Below, in pieces: positions 17,270 to 26,525 of a DNA stretch of 64,000 nt (position 1 is its first letter; each line of letters starts with the position of its first letter). The DNA lies in NCBI GenBank assembly GCA_016209015.1, contig JACQWY010000016.1:62001-126000 (forward strand), written 5' to 3'. Below the pieces are notes generated by a model. That model did no database searches, had not been told where the DNA came from, and saw only the letters and a program-made list of their open reading frames with translations. The DNA is from Gammaproteobacteria bacterium. Its GTDB lineage: Bacteria; Pseudomonadota; Gammaproteobacteria; Ga0077536. The position numbers and the translations under genes were made by a program.

Positions 17270-19354
17270 TCACCGGCTCTGCAATATCTGGAACAGGTTG
17301 TGCGCGCGGTCCGTCCACAGGGCGACGTCCGGCACGTCGCGCGCATAATCCGGGATTACCGCAGGATGGCGCCGGATGAACTCCACGTCGCGGCTCAGCA
17401 GCACGTAGTCCGGATGATAGTGGCCGACGCGGTCGGTCTGCTGCAGGCAGATGCGCGTGCTCGCGAAGCCGAACTCGCGCGCGAGCCGCTCGACCACCGG
17501 CGCGAGATTGAGATAGCGGTTCGTGATGTGGACGGCGATGACGCCGTCCGGCGCGAGGTGGCGGCGGTAGATCGCGAAGGCTTCGCGCGTCAGCAGGTGC
17601 ACGGGCACGGAATCGCCGCTGAAGGCATCGAGCACGAGCGCGTCGAAGCGCTGGTCGGGCTCCTGCTCGAGCATGAGCCGGGCGTCGCCGAGCGCGAGCT
17701 CGTAGCGCGCGCCGCGCGCGATCATGTCGTCGATGAAGGTGAAATAGGCGCGTGCGCCGTGCACCACGTCCGGGTTGATCTCGTAGAAGCGGAACACCTG
17801 ACCCGCGACGCCGTAGCTCGCGAGCGTGCCCGTCCCCATGCCGACGACGCCGACTCGCGCCTGCGGCTTCGTCTGCAGCCCCGTCAGCAACTGTCCGACC
17901 GCGGTTTCCTCGCCGTAATAGGACAGGGGTTCGCGGCGCAGATCCGCGCGCAGGAACTGGCGGCCGTGCTCGGTGCCGTTGCAGTAGAGCGAACGGAACT
18001 GCAGCGCCCCGGCAGCGACGCGCTTCGTGTTGCGATCCTGGATCTTCAGCGTCCCGTAGAAGTTGCGGGTCCTGGCGAGCGCCGCGTCGAAGGAGAATTC
18101 CCAGGCCTGGACGAGGTACAGCATGCCGAGCGTCACGACCGCGAAGCCCACGCCTCGTGCCCGCGACCACGCCGGCGCGAGACGGGCTTCGAATCCGCGA
18201 TACGTCACCCCGGCCGCGATGGCGATGCCGAGCAGGAGACCGAGCGACCACTCGAGATAGATCGTGAAGAGGAGCGGCGCGAGCAGGCTCACGATGAGCC
18301 CGCCGAGCGCGCCGCCTGCCGACATGCAGAGGTAATATTCGGTGAGATGCGCGACGCCGGGTTTGCGCCGCACGAGCTCGCCGTGACAGATCACGCACAC
18401 CGCGAACATCGCCGCGAAGTTCACGACGATCTGGACGACGATGCCATAGCGTCCGAAATCCGGCCACGGCAGCTCCGACCAGCCCGCACTCGCGAACACC
18501 GCGAGCATCGCGAGCGCGCCCCACCACGGCCGCACGTACCAGCGCGGATGGTCGAAGGTGATGATGAACGACACGAGATAGAGCGCGAGCGGCACGACCC
18601 ACAGGAAGGGAATGACCGCCACGTCCTGGCAGACGTGATTCGTGGTCGACAGCAGCAGCATCGAAGCGAGCGCAGGCAGAGCAACCCACGAAGCGAGGCG
18701 TGCGAAGCCGGGCCGAGCGGTGTGCGCTTCGCCTGCGCCGGGCAATGCGGTGACGCTCCAGACGCGCGCCCGGCTGTGGCGCCACGCGAGTATCGCGCAG
18801 GCCAGCATCAGCGCGGCGAAGCCGGCATAGGACCAGGACCACATGCGGGCCTGCACGATCACGTCCCAGCGCGTTTCGATGAACACGGGATAACTCAGCA
18901 GCGCGGCGAGCGAGCCGACGTTGGAGAGTGCGTAGAGTCGATACGGCATTCGTTTCGGATAGACGCGCGCATACCAGACCTGCGCGAGCGGACTCGTCGC
19001 CGACAACACGAAATACGGCAGCCCGACGGTCGTCAGCAGCAGGAGCAGGATGCGCCCCGTCGGATCGCCGCCGCCGAGCGGCTTGAAGGCCTCGCTCGGA
19101 ATGACCGGCAACTGCGCGGCGGCGGCGAGCAGCAGCGCGCCGTGCAGCAGGGCCTGCGTGCGCGGCGCGCGGCCCGCGAGGAAATGCGCGTACGCATAAC
19201 CGCCGAACAGCACGACCTGGAAGAACAACATGCACAGCGTCCACACGCCCGGGCTGCCGCCGAACCAGGGCAGGATGAATTTGCTGATCATCGGCTGGAT
19301 CTGGAAGAGCAGAAACGCGCCGAGCAGACTGACGAGAGAGAACAGCAGGGCCAT
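17270..19354 (-). CDS. Polytopic membrane protein fused to spermidine synthase-like domain
   Basis: This 694-residue protein has about 10-12 transmembrane helices in its first ~410 residues (first helix LVSLLGAFLLFQIQPMISKF). A cytoplasmic domain with the spermidine synthase/Rossmann methyltransferase fold follows (~440-690). It shows VGVVGMGTGTLASYG, EINPDVVHGARAYF, LALGDARLMLEQ and LDAFSGDSVPVHLLT. Fused proteins of this type are widespread and usually annotated as hypothetical or as fused MFS/spermidine synthase; their substrate is not established. The gene ends close to the lipoprotein genes on the opposite strand. Length and domain order are normal for the family. Confidence 0.85.
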   Translation of the reverse strand: MALLFSLVSLLGAFLLFQIQPMISKFILPWFGGSPGVWTLCMLFFQVVLFGGYAYAHFLAGRAPRTQALLHGALLLAAAAQLPVIPSEAFKPLGGGDPTGRILLLLLTTVGLPYFVLSATSPLAQVWYARVYPKRMPYRLYALSNVGSLAALLSYPVFIETRWDVIVQARMWSWSYAGFAALMLACAILAWRHSRARVWSVTALPGAGEAHTARPGFARLASWVALPALASMLLLSTTNHVCQDVAVIPFLWVVPLALYLVSFIITFDHPRWYVRPWWGALAMLAVFASAGWSELPWPDFGRYGIVVQIVVNFAAMFAVCVICHGELVRRKPGVAHLTEYYLCMSAGGALGGLIVSLLAPLLFTIYLEWSLGLLLGIAIAAGVTYRGFEARLAPAWSRARGVGFAVVTLGMLYLVQAWEFSFDAALARTRNFYGTLKIQDRNTKRVAAGALQFRSLYCNGTEHGRQFLRADLRREPLSYYGEETAVGQLLTGLQTKPQARVGVVGMGTGTLASYGVAGQVFRFYEINPDVVHGARAYFTFIDDMIARGARYELALGDARLMLEQEPDQRFDALVLDAFSGDSVPVHLLTREAFAIYRRHLAPDGVIAVHITNRYLNLAPVVERLAREFGFASTRICLQQTDRVGHYHPDYVLLSRDVEFIRRHPAVIPDYARDVPDVALWTDRAHNLFQILQSR

Positions 19355-19387
19355 GAATCTTCCTTGATGAGCCCGGACTGCCGTGAT

Positions 19388-20209
19388 TCAGTCCGAAGGC
19401 CCGGGTCCGAAATCCTCGGTGCCCCCGGACGGCGCCGAGGGCGGCGGCGAGGGCGCAGTCGCCGGCGGCTTCGCGGGCGTGATGACGAGTGCCGGCACTT
19501 TCGTCCTGCCGGGCTTCGCGGGTTTGCCGGGCGACGGCGCGGCGACGGGCGCAGCCGGCGGATTCAAGGGCGGCGCCGCCGCTTCGACCGGTGCGGCGCC
19601 GGCGCTCGGATCGTAGGGCGTGATCTGCACGAGCATGCCGAGATCCGGATGGTCGAAATAGTGGAGCTCGTTCAGGCGCACCGGCCGCGTCTCCTTCAAG
19701 CGGCTGGGCCTGCCGTCGTCGTAGCCCGCGACATCGAGCTCGACGCGCGGCGCGTCACCGAGCCGCACGAGTATCTTTCCCTCCATGCCGTCGAAGCGCG
19801 CGCCGTTCGTCGCGGGCGGCGGCGCACCCGGCGCGGGCGCCGGTTCGCTCGTGAGGAACACGTTGCGCTGCTGATCCGCGGTCTGGCGCCAGGCGACGTG
19901 GATGAGCGGCTCGTAGCCCCCGCTCCGCGCGAGCTGCTTGTAGACGCCTTCGAGGCTCTTCTCGTTGCGCGCGAGCTGCTGAAACGCGACGGGCGACGCG
20001 GTCGCGGGCGGCGGCGCCTTCGGATCGCGGATCGCGAGCGGCTCGGCACTGCCGTAATCCGGCATCTCGGCCGGCGCGTCGGCGTCCGCGCCCGCGGCGT
20101 GCGCATAGCGGAAACCGATCACTTCGATCTGATACCAGCGCTCGTCGGCGCACACGAACCCGCTGCACCAGAGCAGTACACCCGCGATCACGAGGCGCGC
20201 GCTAAGCAC
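19388..20209 (-). CDS. csiV: CsiV-family periplasmic protein (peptidoglycan-associated)
   Basis: This 273-residue protein has a signal peptide (MLSARLVIAGVLLWCSGFVCADE, shown only in part; Ala-type cleavage near 23). It continues WYQIEVIGFRYA, an EPLIHVAWRQ segment and ELHYFDHPDLGMLVQITPY, all typical of CsiV (PF10972). A C-terminal proline/alanine-rich tail (PPLNPPAAPVAAPSPGKPAK) looks disordered and extends beyond the family core. The start is a GTG at 20207-20209, overlapping the mfd stop by 8 bp; the longer reading has an Arg/Cys-rich non-conserved N-terminus. Downstream-of-mfd is the usual location for this family. In Vibrio, CsiV helps activate a cell wall stress or D-amino acid response; that role here is inference. 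Confidence 0.78.
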   Translation of the reverse strand: MLSARLVIAGVLLWCSGFVCADERWYQIEVIGFRYAHAAGADADAPAEMPDYGSAEPLAIRDPKAPPPATASPVAFQQLARNEKSLEGVYKQLARSGGYEPLIHVAWRQTADQQRNVFLTSEPAPAPGAPPPATNGARFDGMEGKILVRLGDAPRVELDVAGYDDGRPSRLKETRPVRLNELHYFDHPDLGMLVQITPYDPSAGAAPVEAAAPPLNPPAAPVAAPSPGKPAKPGRTKVPALVITPAKPPATAPSPPPSAPSGGTEDFGPGPSD

Positions 20210-23200
20210 GCCCGGCTTCCAGCGTCTCGAGCAGGAATTCCACCTCGCGACAACGCGCTTCCGCATCCGGCAGCTCCTTGCGCACGCGCAGCTTCTCCGC
20301 ACCGTCGAGGCGGTAATGCGTGTTGCGCTGGATGAGTTTGATGACGGTCATCGGCTCGATGTTCGGTTCCGGCCTGAATTCCACGGCGCCGCCGAGGCGG
20401 CCGAAGTCGATGCGCTTGATGCCGAGCGGCTCGGCACGTTGCTTCAGCGATGTTACACGAAAAAGATTGCGCACCGGCTGGGCGAACTCGCCGTAGCGAT
20501 CGATCACCTCTTCCTTCAACAGTTCGATCTCCGCGGCATCGGCCGCGCTCGCGATGCGCTTGTAGAGCATGAGCCGGGCATGCACGTCCGGGAGGTAATC
20601 CTCCGGGAGCAGCGCCGGAATGTGCAGATCGACCTCGGTCGCACGCTCGGCGGCCGCTTCGAGATCCGGCGTACGCCCGGCCTTCAGCGCACGCACGGCG
20701 CGGTTCAGCAGCTCGCTGTAGAGCCCGAAGCCGATCTCCTGGATGTGACCGCTCTGCTCCTCGCCGAGGATTTCGCCCGCGCCGCGGATTTCGAGATCGT
20801 GTGTCGCGAGCGTGAAGCCGACACCGAGATCCTCGAGCGCCTCGATCGCTTCCAGGCGCTTCACGGCGTCCGCCGTCATCGCCTTCCTGCCGGGCACGAC
20901 GAGATAGGCGTAGGCGCGATGATGCGAGCGGCCGACGCGCCCGCGGAGCTGATAGAGCTGGGCGAGGCCGAACTTGTCGGCGCGGTTGATGATGATCGTG
21001 TTCGCGCTCGGCACGTCGATGCCGGTCTCGATGATCGTCGTGCAGACGAGCACGTTGCAGCGGCGGTGGTAGAAGTCGAGCATCACCTGCTCGAGATCCT
21101 TCTCGCGCATCTGGCCGTGCGCGTGCCGGACGCGGGCCTCGGGCACGATGCGCGCGACCGTCTCTTCCATCCTGTCGATGTTCTCGACCTCGTTGTGCAC
21201 GAAGTAGACCTGGCCGCCGCGGCCGAGCTCGCGGAGCAGGGCCTCGCGGAGCAGTGCCTCGTCCCATTCGCGCACGAAGGTCTTGATGGCGAGGCGCTTC
21301 GAGGGCGGTGTCGCGATGACCGAGAGCTCGCGCGTGCCGGTGAGCGCGAGGTTCAGCGTGCGCGGGATGGGCGTCGCAGTGAGCGTCAGGATGTCGACCT
21401 CGCTCCTGAGCGCCTTGAACTGCTCCTTCTGACGCACGCCGAAGCGGTGCTCCTCGTCGATGATGACGAGACCGAGGTTCTTGAACTTCACCTCGCGCGA
21501 CAGCAGCTTGTGGGTGCCGACGACGATGTCGACCGTGCCCTCGCGCAACCCGTTCAAGGCCGCTTTCGTCTCCCCCGAATCGCGGAAGCGCGAGAGCTGC
21601 TCGATGCGCACGGGCCAGTCCGCGAAGCGATCGCGGAACGTCTGGTAGTGCTGCTGGGCGAGCAGCGTCGTCGGCACGAGCACCGCAACCTGGCGCCCGT
21701 CGTTCACCGCGACGAAGGCGGCGCGCATCGCGACCTCCGTCTTGCCGAAGCCGACGTCGCCGCAGATGAGGCGGTCCATGGGCTGGGCGCGTTCCATGTC
21801 CTCGCACACCGCGGCGATCGCGGTTTCCTGGTCGGGCGTCTCCTCGAACGGGAAAGCCTGCTCGAACGCGCGATAGGCGTCCTTGTCGATGTGGAAGCGG
21901 TGCCCCTGCTTCGCCGCGCGTTTGGCGTGTATTTCCAGGAGCTCGACGGCGACGTCGCGGATCCGCTCGGCCGCCTTGCGCTTCGCCTTGTCCCACTGCC
22001 CGCTGCCGAGCTTGTGCAGCGGCGCGTGCTCGGGGTCGACGCCCGAGTAGCGGCTGATGAGATGCAGCGCCGCGACCGGCACGTAGAGCTTGTCGCCGTC
22101 CGCGTATTCGAGCTTGATGAATTCGTTCGTGATCTCGCCGACGGTCAGCACTTCGAGGCCGAGGTAGCGGCCGACGCCGTGATCCTCGTGCACGACCGGC
22201 GCGCCGATCTGAAGCTCGGCGAGGTTGCGCACGACGGCTTCCTGATCGACCTGGGTCTTGCGTCGGCGCCGCCGCTGCGCCGCGCGCTCGCCGAAGAGCT
22301 GCGACTCCGTGACGATCGCGATCGACGGATCCTCGAGCTCGACCCCGTCCGCGAGTGGTGCGACGGCGAGCCCGAGACGTGCATCGTCGGCGAGGAATTC
22401 CGCCCAGCCCGCACAGGTTTTGAGCTTCAACCCGTGGCCCGTGAAGAGCTCCTGCATCGTCTCGCGGCGGCCGCTCGACTCCGCGACGAACAGCACGCGT
22501 CCCGTGTAGCGCGCGAGATAAGCCGTCACCGCGCCGAGCGGCTCCTTCGCACGGACGTCGATCGGGATGCGCAGCCCGGCACGCGTGCCGAACACTTTCA
22601 CGTGCTTGTATTCCCGGAGCTGGAGGCCGGCGATTTCGATCCGCTCGTATCTTGCGAGGCGCTCCTCCACCTCGGGCCAGGCGAGGAACAGACGTTCCGG
22701 CGGCAGGATCGGCCGCTCGATGTCGTGGCGGAGCTGCTCGTAGCGCTCCGCCACGCCATGCGCGAACTGCTCCGCCGCTTGCGCGCATTCCGCGTCGAGG
22801 AAGACGAGGCTCTGTGCCGGCAGATAGTCGAACAGCGTGTCGACGGCATCGAAGAACAGCGGCAGGTAATACTCGATTCCCGCCGGCGCGAGCGCGTTGC
22901 CGACATCCTGGAAGATCGGGCTCGAGGTCGGCCGGCCTTCGAACGAGAGCCGCCAGTTGCGCTTGAAGCGCGCGATGGCATCCGGGGCGAGCGGAACTTC
23001 GCGCGCGGGCAGGAGCTCGATCGACTGGACCTCGTCCGTCGAGCGCTGGGTCTCCTCGTCGAACAGGCGCAGCGTCTCGATCTCGTCGCCGAACAGATCG
23101 ATGCGGAACGGCTGCTCGGCGCCCATCGGGAAGACGTCGACGATCGAGCCGCGCACCGCGTAGTCGCCGTGATCCATGACCTGCGAGACGCAGCGGTAGC

Positions 23201-23663
23201 CCGCTTCCTGCAGGCGCGTGCGGAAGGCGTCGCGATCGAGCGTGTCGCCGCGTTTGAGACTGAAGCTCTGGCCTTCTATCCATGCCCGCGGCGGCAGCCG
23301 GTGCATGAGGCCGGCGACGGAGATGATGAGCAATCCGCGGCCGAGGCTGCGCAGACGGCTCAGCGTCGCGATGCGCTCGGAGATGATGTCCTGGTAGGGA
23401 CTGAAGCGATCGTAGGGCAGCGTCTCCCAGTCGGGCAGGTGATGGCGCGGCAGGTCCGGCGCGAAGAACGGGATCTCCGCTTCGAGATCGAGCGCGCGCG
23501 CAGAATCCGTCACGACGACGACGGTCAGCGCTTTGCGCGCGGCGGCCGTGGCGGCGAGCGTCATCGCGCGCGCGGCGCCGTGCACGGAGCTCCAGCGCTC
23601 GATGCGATCGCTGCCCGCCGGCAACGGCGGCGCCAGCGGACTCAGCCGGTTGTCGATCTCCAT
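20202..23663 (-). CDS. mfd: Transcription-repair coupling factor Mfd
   Basis: This 1153-residue protein has the UvrB-homology N-terminal module (~25-330), a CarD-like RNA polymerase interaction domain (~470-560; VVHEDHGVGRYLGLEVL), and two RecA-like motor lobes. Motor motifs are Walker A GDVGFGKTEV (~630), VVGTHKLLS, DEEHRFGV (~735), and GRVGRSHHRAYAYL near 925. A C-terminal TRCF domain follows (~1000-1145). Mfd displaces RNA polymerase stalled at DNA lesions and recruits UvrA. The Met at 23661-23663 (MEIDNRL) avoids overlap with pyrF and gives the usual length; an upstream Met would add 19 residues. It continues into csiV with an 8-bp overlap. Confidence 0.96.
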   Translation of the reverse strand: MEIDNRLSPLAPPLPAGSDRIERWSSVHGAARAMTLAATAAARKALTVVVVTDSARALDLEAEIPFFAPDLPRHHLPDWETLPYDRFSPYQDIISERIATLSRLRSLGRGLLIISVAGLMHRLPPRAWIEGQSFSLKRGDTLDRDAFRTRLQEAGYRCVSQVMDHGDYAVRGSIVDVFPMGAEQPFRIDLFGDEIETLRLFDEETQRSTDEVQSIELLPAREVPLAPDAIARFKRNWRLSFEGRPTSSPIFQDVGNALAPAGIEYYLPLFFDAVDTLFDYLPAQSLVFLDAECAQAAEQFAHGVAERYEQLRHDIERPILPPERLFLAWPEVEERLARYERIEIAGLQLREYKHVKVFGTRAGLRIPIDVRAKEPLGAVTAYLARYTGRVLFVAESSGRRETMQELFTGHGLKLKTCAGWAEFLADDARLGLAVAPLADGVELEDPSIAIVTESQLFGERAAQRRRRRKTQVDQEAVVRNLAELQIGAPVVHEDHGVGRYLGLEVLTVGEITNEFIKLEYADGDKLYVPVAALHLISRYSGVDPEHAPLHKLGSGQWDKAKRKAAERIRDVAVELLEIHAKRAAKQGHRFHIDKDAYRAFEQAFPFEETPDQETAIAAVCEDMERAQPMDRLICGDVGFGKTEVAMRAAFVAVNDGRQVAVLVPTTLLAQQHYQTFRDRFADWPVRIEQLSRFRDSGETKAALNGLREGTVDIVVGTHKLLSREVKFKNLGLVIIDEEHRFGVRQKEQFKALRSEVDILTLTATPIPRTLNLALTGTRELSVIATPPSKRLAIKTFVREWDEALLREALLRELGRGGQVYFVHNEVENIDRMEETVARIVPEARVRHAHGQMREKDLEQVMLDFYHRRCNVLVCTTIIETGIDVPSANTIIINRADKFGLAQLYQLRGRVGRSHHRAYAYLVVPGRKAMTADAVKRLEAIEALEDLGVGFTLATHDLEIRGAGEILGEEQSGHIQEIGFGLYSELLNRAVRALKAGRTPDLEAAAERATEVDLHIPALLPEDYLPDVHARLMLYKRIASAADAAEIELLKEEVIDRYGEFAQPVRNLFRVTSLKQRAEPLGIKRIDFGRLGGAVEFRPEPNIEPMTVIKLIQRNTHYRLDGAEKLRVRKELPDAEARCREVEFLLETLEAGRA

Positions 23664-23694
23664 GGGCAGATCCGGAAGCGCACCCGAGCCGCGC

Positions 23695-24417
23695 TCAGGC
23701 GCGGATCCCGAGCCCGGCATTGATCGCCACCAGCGCCGCGGCCGGGTCCGGCGCCTGCGTGATCGGCCGGCCGATGACGAGATAATCCGTACCGGCGGCG
23801 ACCGCGGCGGCGGGTGTCGCGATGCGGCTCTGATCGTCCGCGCTCGTGCCCGCCGGCCGGATGCCGGGCGTGACGGTGAGGAACGCCCTGCCGCAGGCTT
23901 CTTTCACGATCGCGATTTCCTGCGGCGAGCACACGACGCCGTCGACACCGGCCGCGTACGCGAGGCGCGCGAGCTTCTCGACCTGCGCGGCGGGCGGCGC
24001 GGCGTAACCGATCTCGGCGAGCGCCGCGGCATCGAGGCTCGTCAGCACGGTGACGGCCGTCAGCAGCGGGCGGTTCGCGGACTTCGCGAGCGCCTCGCGC
24101 GCGGCTTCCAGCATGGCGCGGCCGCCGCTCGCGTGCACGTTCACCATCCACACGCCGAGCGCGGCCGCGGCGCGACAGGCCCCGGCGACGGTGTTCGGGA
24201 TGTCGTGGAATTTGAGATCGAGGAACACTTCGAAGCCGCGCTGCACGAGCGGCTCGAGGATCGCCGGGCCGCGCTGCGTGAACAATTCCTTGCCCACCTT
24301 GAGACGGCAGTGTTCAGGATCGAGCCGCGCGGCGAGCGCGAGCGCGGCGCCGGGCGTGGGAAAATCCAGCGCGACGATGACGGGGGAGATGCACTTCGAC
24401 ATGGAGTTCAATTTCAT
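23695..24417 (-). CDS. pyrF: Orotidine 5'-phosphate decarboxylase
   Basis: This 240-residue enzyme has the PyrF signature: [20 protein letters not shown] (start ~10), [13 protein letters not shown], and the catalytic cluster [13 protein letters not shown] (Asp-x-Lys-x-x-Asp at ~72-78). The C-terminal phosphate motif is VTPGIRPAG near 190. It converts OMP to UMP in pyrimidine biosynthesis. The start at 24415-24417 overlaps the lapB stop in ATGA and has AAGGCG upstream; an internal Met five codons later (MSKCIS) is also possible. lapA-lapB-pyrF order is common in gammaproteobacteria, so it is likely in the lap operon. Confidence 0.94.
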   Translation of the reverse strand: MKLNSMSKCISPVIVALDFPTPGAALALAARLDPEHCRLKVGKELFTQRGPAILEPLVQRGFEVFLDLKFHDIPNTVAGACRAAAALGVWMVNVHASGGRAMLEAAREALAKSANRPLLTAVTVLTSLDAAALAEIGYAAPPAAQVEKLARLAYAAGVDGVVCSPQEIAIVKEACGRAFLTVTPGIRPAGTSADDQSRIATPAAAVAAGTDYLVIGRPITQAPDPAAALVAINAGLGIRA

Positions 24418-25601
24418 TCGCCTTCGATGCCGTGGATGGGCTTCACGGTGTTCCAGGATTTGCAGCTCGGACATTGCCAGTGCATGGCGCGGCCGGCAAA
24501 ACCGCAGTTGCCGCATTTGTAGCTCGCCTTGCCCGCGATGAGACGCAGCGCCGTTTCCTTGAGCAGCAGGAGATCCTCCCGCGACTCGCCGCCGGCGTTC
24601 GTGAGCGCATAGTCGATGAGCCGGTCGATGCCGCGGATGGTCGGGCGGATTTTCAGCTCGTTGATGATGTAGCGCTTCGCCACCTCCTCGCCGACGCGCT
24701 CCGCGGTGAGCTCGGCGAGCGCGAGCACGGGCGAGATGCCGGCGCGCAGTGCCGCGAGGCTCGCGAGATAATCACAGAGGTCGTCGATTCGCTCGACGGC
24801 CCGATAGGCCTTGATGAGGCGCGGCACGACCTCGGGCAGGAAATCGAGATCCTGGTGCTCCACTTTCTTCAGCGCCTGGATCGTGCGCTCGTACTCGCCT
24901 TTCGCGAACGAGAGATCCGCGACCATGAGGCTCGCGCGCACGCACTTGCGATCCGTCGAGAGCGCCTGGTCTAGGAGCTCCTGCACATCGGCGCGCGGAT
25001 TATGATCGAGCTCGGCCTGCGCCTTCTCGCAGAGGAAATGCGCGCGCACGCTGTTCAGGTTCTCGCCGGTCGCGGCCTCGAGACGGCGGCTGAACTCGAT
25101 TGCCTTGTCCCAGTCCTGCTCCTGCTGATAGATGTCGACGAGGTGGCGCAGCGCCTGCTGCTCGTACATGCCGATGTCGAGCAGCTCGGCGAAGAGACTC
25201 TCGGCGCGATCGAAGAGTCCCGAGCGCATGTAATCGAGCCCGAGCTCGAGCAGCGCGAGCGCGCGCTGGCTCGCTTCGAGCGTCGGACGCGCGACGAGGT
25301 TCTGGTGGATGCGGATCGCGCGATCGACCTCGCCGCGACGCCGGAAGAGACTGCCGAGCGCGAGATGCGTCTCGACGGTGTCCGCCTCGACTTCCAGCAC
25401 CTTGAGGAAGACTTCGATCGCCTTGTCGGGCCGATCGTGCAGGAGGTAATTGAGCCCGCGGAAATAGTCCGGCGACATCGTCGAGCCGCCGGCACGTTCG
25501 AGACCACCGCGCATCGCCTCGCGCCGGCCGAAATACCAGCCGGACGCGGCGGCGACGGGCAGCAGCGCGACGACGACGAGGAAGAGTTCCTCAGGTCCCA
25601 T
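24414..25601 (-). CDS. lapB: Lipopolysaccharide assembly protein LapB
   Basis: This 395-residue protein has one N-terminal membrane helix ([20 protein letters not shown], ~4-23) and a GRREAMRGG turn. A cytoplasmic array of tetratricopeptide repeats occupies ~45-340 (for example [20 protein letters not shown]). The C-terminal rubredoxin-like metal knuckle is [20 protein letters not shown] (~360-380), with four cysteines. LapB adjusts LPS synthesis by presenting LpxC to the protease FtsH. The MGPEEL start overlaps the lapA stop region by 11 bp. The stop overlaps pyrF in ATGA. Length is close to E. coli LapB (389). Confidence 0.94.
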   Translation of the reverse strand: MGPEELFLVVVALLPVAAASGWYFGRREAMRGGLERAGGSTMSPDYFRGLNYLLHDRPDKAIEVFLKVLEVEADTVETHLALGSLFRRRGEVDRAIRIHQNLVARPTLEASQRALALLELGLDYMRSGLFDRAESLFAELLDIGMYEQQALRHLVDIYQQEQDWDKAIEFSRRLEAATGENLNSVRAHFLCEKAQAELDHNPRADVQELLDQALSTDRKCVRASLMVADLSFAKGEYERTIQALKKVEHQDLDFLPEVVPRLIKAYRAVERIDDLCDYLASLAALRAGISPVLALAELTAERVGEEVAKRYIINELKIRPTIRGIDRLIDYALTNAGGESREDLLLLKETALRLIAGKASYKCGNCGFAGRAMHWQCPSCKSWNTVKPIHGIEGE

Positions 25602-25884
25602 GGCGTACCGGAACGACGGCAGCGGAAGACGCGGCCGGTTCGGCGAGCGCAGCGCGACGGCGCAGCCGGCCGAGCTCACGCTTCACGACGAAGAGGCGCC
25701 AGGACATCGCGAGCGCGCCGAGCAGGGCGCCGAGGATCATCGCGGCGACGACGACCAGGGAAAGCGGGAGCTCGAGGCGGGAGACGTAGAAATCGAGCGC
25801 GACCGGGCCGCCGTTCCTGACGTGGAATGCGACGCCGACGAGGAGCGCCACCCCTGCCACCACCCATTGAATCAGCCGCGCCAT
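25591..25884 (-). CDS. lapA: Lipopolysaccharide assembly protein LapA
   Basis: This 97-residue protein matches LapA/YciS (DUF1049). It has two membrane helices (IQWVVAGVALLVGVAFHV, ~5-22, and LPLSLVVVAAMILGALLGAL, ~39-58) separated by a short periplasmic loop (RNGGPVALDFYVSRLE). A basic cytoplasmic tail ([15 protein letters not shown]) follows. LapA works with LapB in LPS assembly. It overlaps lapB by 11 bp. The region between it and ihfB (192 bp) holds no gene. Confidence 0.92.
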   Translation of the reverse strand: MARLIQWVVAGVALLVGVAFHVRNGGPVALDFYVSRLELPLSLVVVAAMILGALLGALAMSWRLFVVKRELGRLRRRAALAEPAASSAAVVPVRHGT

Positions 25885-26076
25885 TGCCCGAAGCTCCTTC
25901 CCGCTACACCACGGCGCCGCGGGCGCGCGGAAGCGCGCCGGCCTGCGCCGATGGCGTGCATCTTACTGCGGTTTCGTGCTTGCGATCCCGGACCTGAGCC
26001 GGTCCGCGGAAGGCTGCCCCGGACGGGGCCTGGAATGCCGCGGCCGGGGACCGGCAGCGGCCGGACGGCATCGCGT

Positions 26077-26445
26077 TCAGTCGTCGTCCTGATCGAACGC
26101 GGTGTAGGTCGAATTCGCGAGCGAGGCCTCGCGCTCGCGGCGCACGCGCTCGATGGTCGCTTCGTCGAGCGCATTGACGCGTTCGCGGAGCTCCTTGCCG
26201 GGCTTGAAATGCGGGACGTATTTCGCCGGCAGGGACACGGGGTCGCCGGACTTGGGATTGCGGCCGATGCGCGGCGGCCGGTAATGCAGCGAGAAGCTGC
26301 CGAACCCGCGGATTTCGATACGCTCGCCGGACGACAACGTCTGGGCCATCTGCTCGAGCATCGCCTTGACGGCGAGCTCCACGTCGCGATAACCGAGTTG
26401 TGCCTGCTTGCGGACGAGTAGTTCGATCAACTCTGACTTGGTCAT
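26077..26445 (-). CDS. ihfB: Integration host factor subunit beta
   Basis: This 122-residue HU/IHF-fold protein begins [18 protein letters not shown]. It has the dimer core ([20 protein letters not shown]), [20 protein letters not shown] (the DNA-intercalating beta arm) and [19 protein letters not shown]. It is longer than the usual ~94-100 residues because of an acidic tail after residue ~95 ending in FDQDDD. It pairs with IHF alpha (not in the window) to bend DNA. Location after rpsA is the standard gammaproteobacterial arrangement. The 192 bp downstream of it, before lapA, contain no gene I can support. Confidence 0.93.
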   Translation of the reverse strand: MTKSELIELLVRKQAQLGYRDVELAVKAMLEQMAQTLSSGERIEIRGFGSFSLHYRPPRIGRNPKSGDPVSLPAKYVPHFKPGKELRERVNALDEATIERVRREREASLANSTYTAFDQDDD

Positions 26446-26488
26446 TCTTGTTCTCGCGCTGTCAGGGGCATTGCTCAGGGCCGGTCAT

Positions 26489-26518
26489 GCCGCGTGCCCG
26501 CCGGAGCGGACACGCGGC
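26489..26518. terminator. Hairpin between rpsA and ihfB (possible attenuator or processing site)
   Basis: GCCGCGTG and CACGCGGC form an 8-bp stem around a CCGC/GCGG inner stem and CGGA loop. It sits 8 bp after the rpsA stop on the minus strand. No T-run follows, so simple rho-independent termination is doubtful; RNA processing or 3'-end protection is as likely. Confidence 0.45.
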
Positions 26519-26525
26519 TCCATGC

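Noticed and set aside
17300-20335. Very long plus-strand frame (over 1000 codons) opposite the spermidine synthase-like and csiV genes
   Set aside because: It is an antisense shadow of GC-rich real genes: composition is Arg/Ala/His-rich and no domain is recognisable.
23664-23720. Longer Mfd start overlapping pyrF
   Set aside because: It adds 19 non-conserved residues and runs into pyrF; the shorter start gives the usual Mfd length.
20316-23723. Long plus-strand frame opposite mfd
   Set aside because: Antisense shadow of mfd; similar artefact frames lie opposite purL, gyrA and rpsA.
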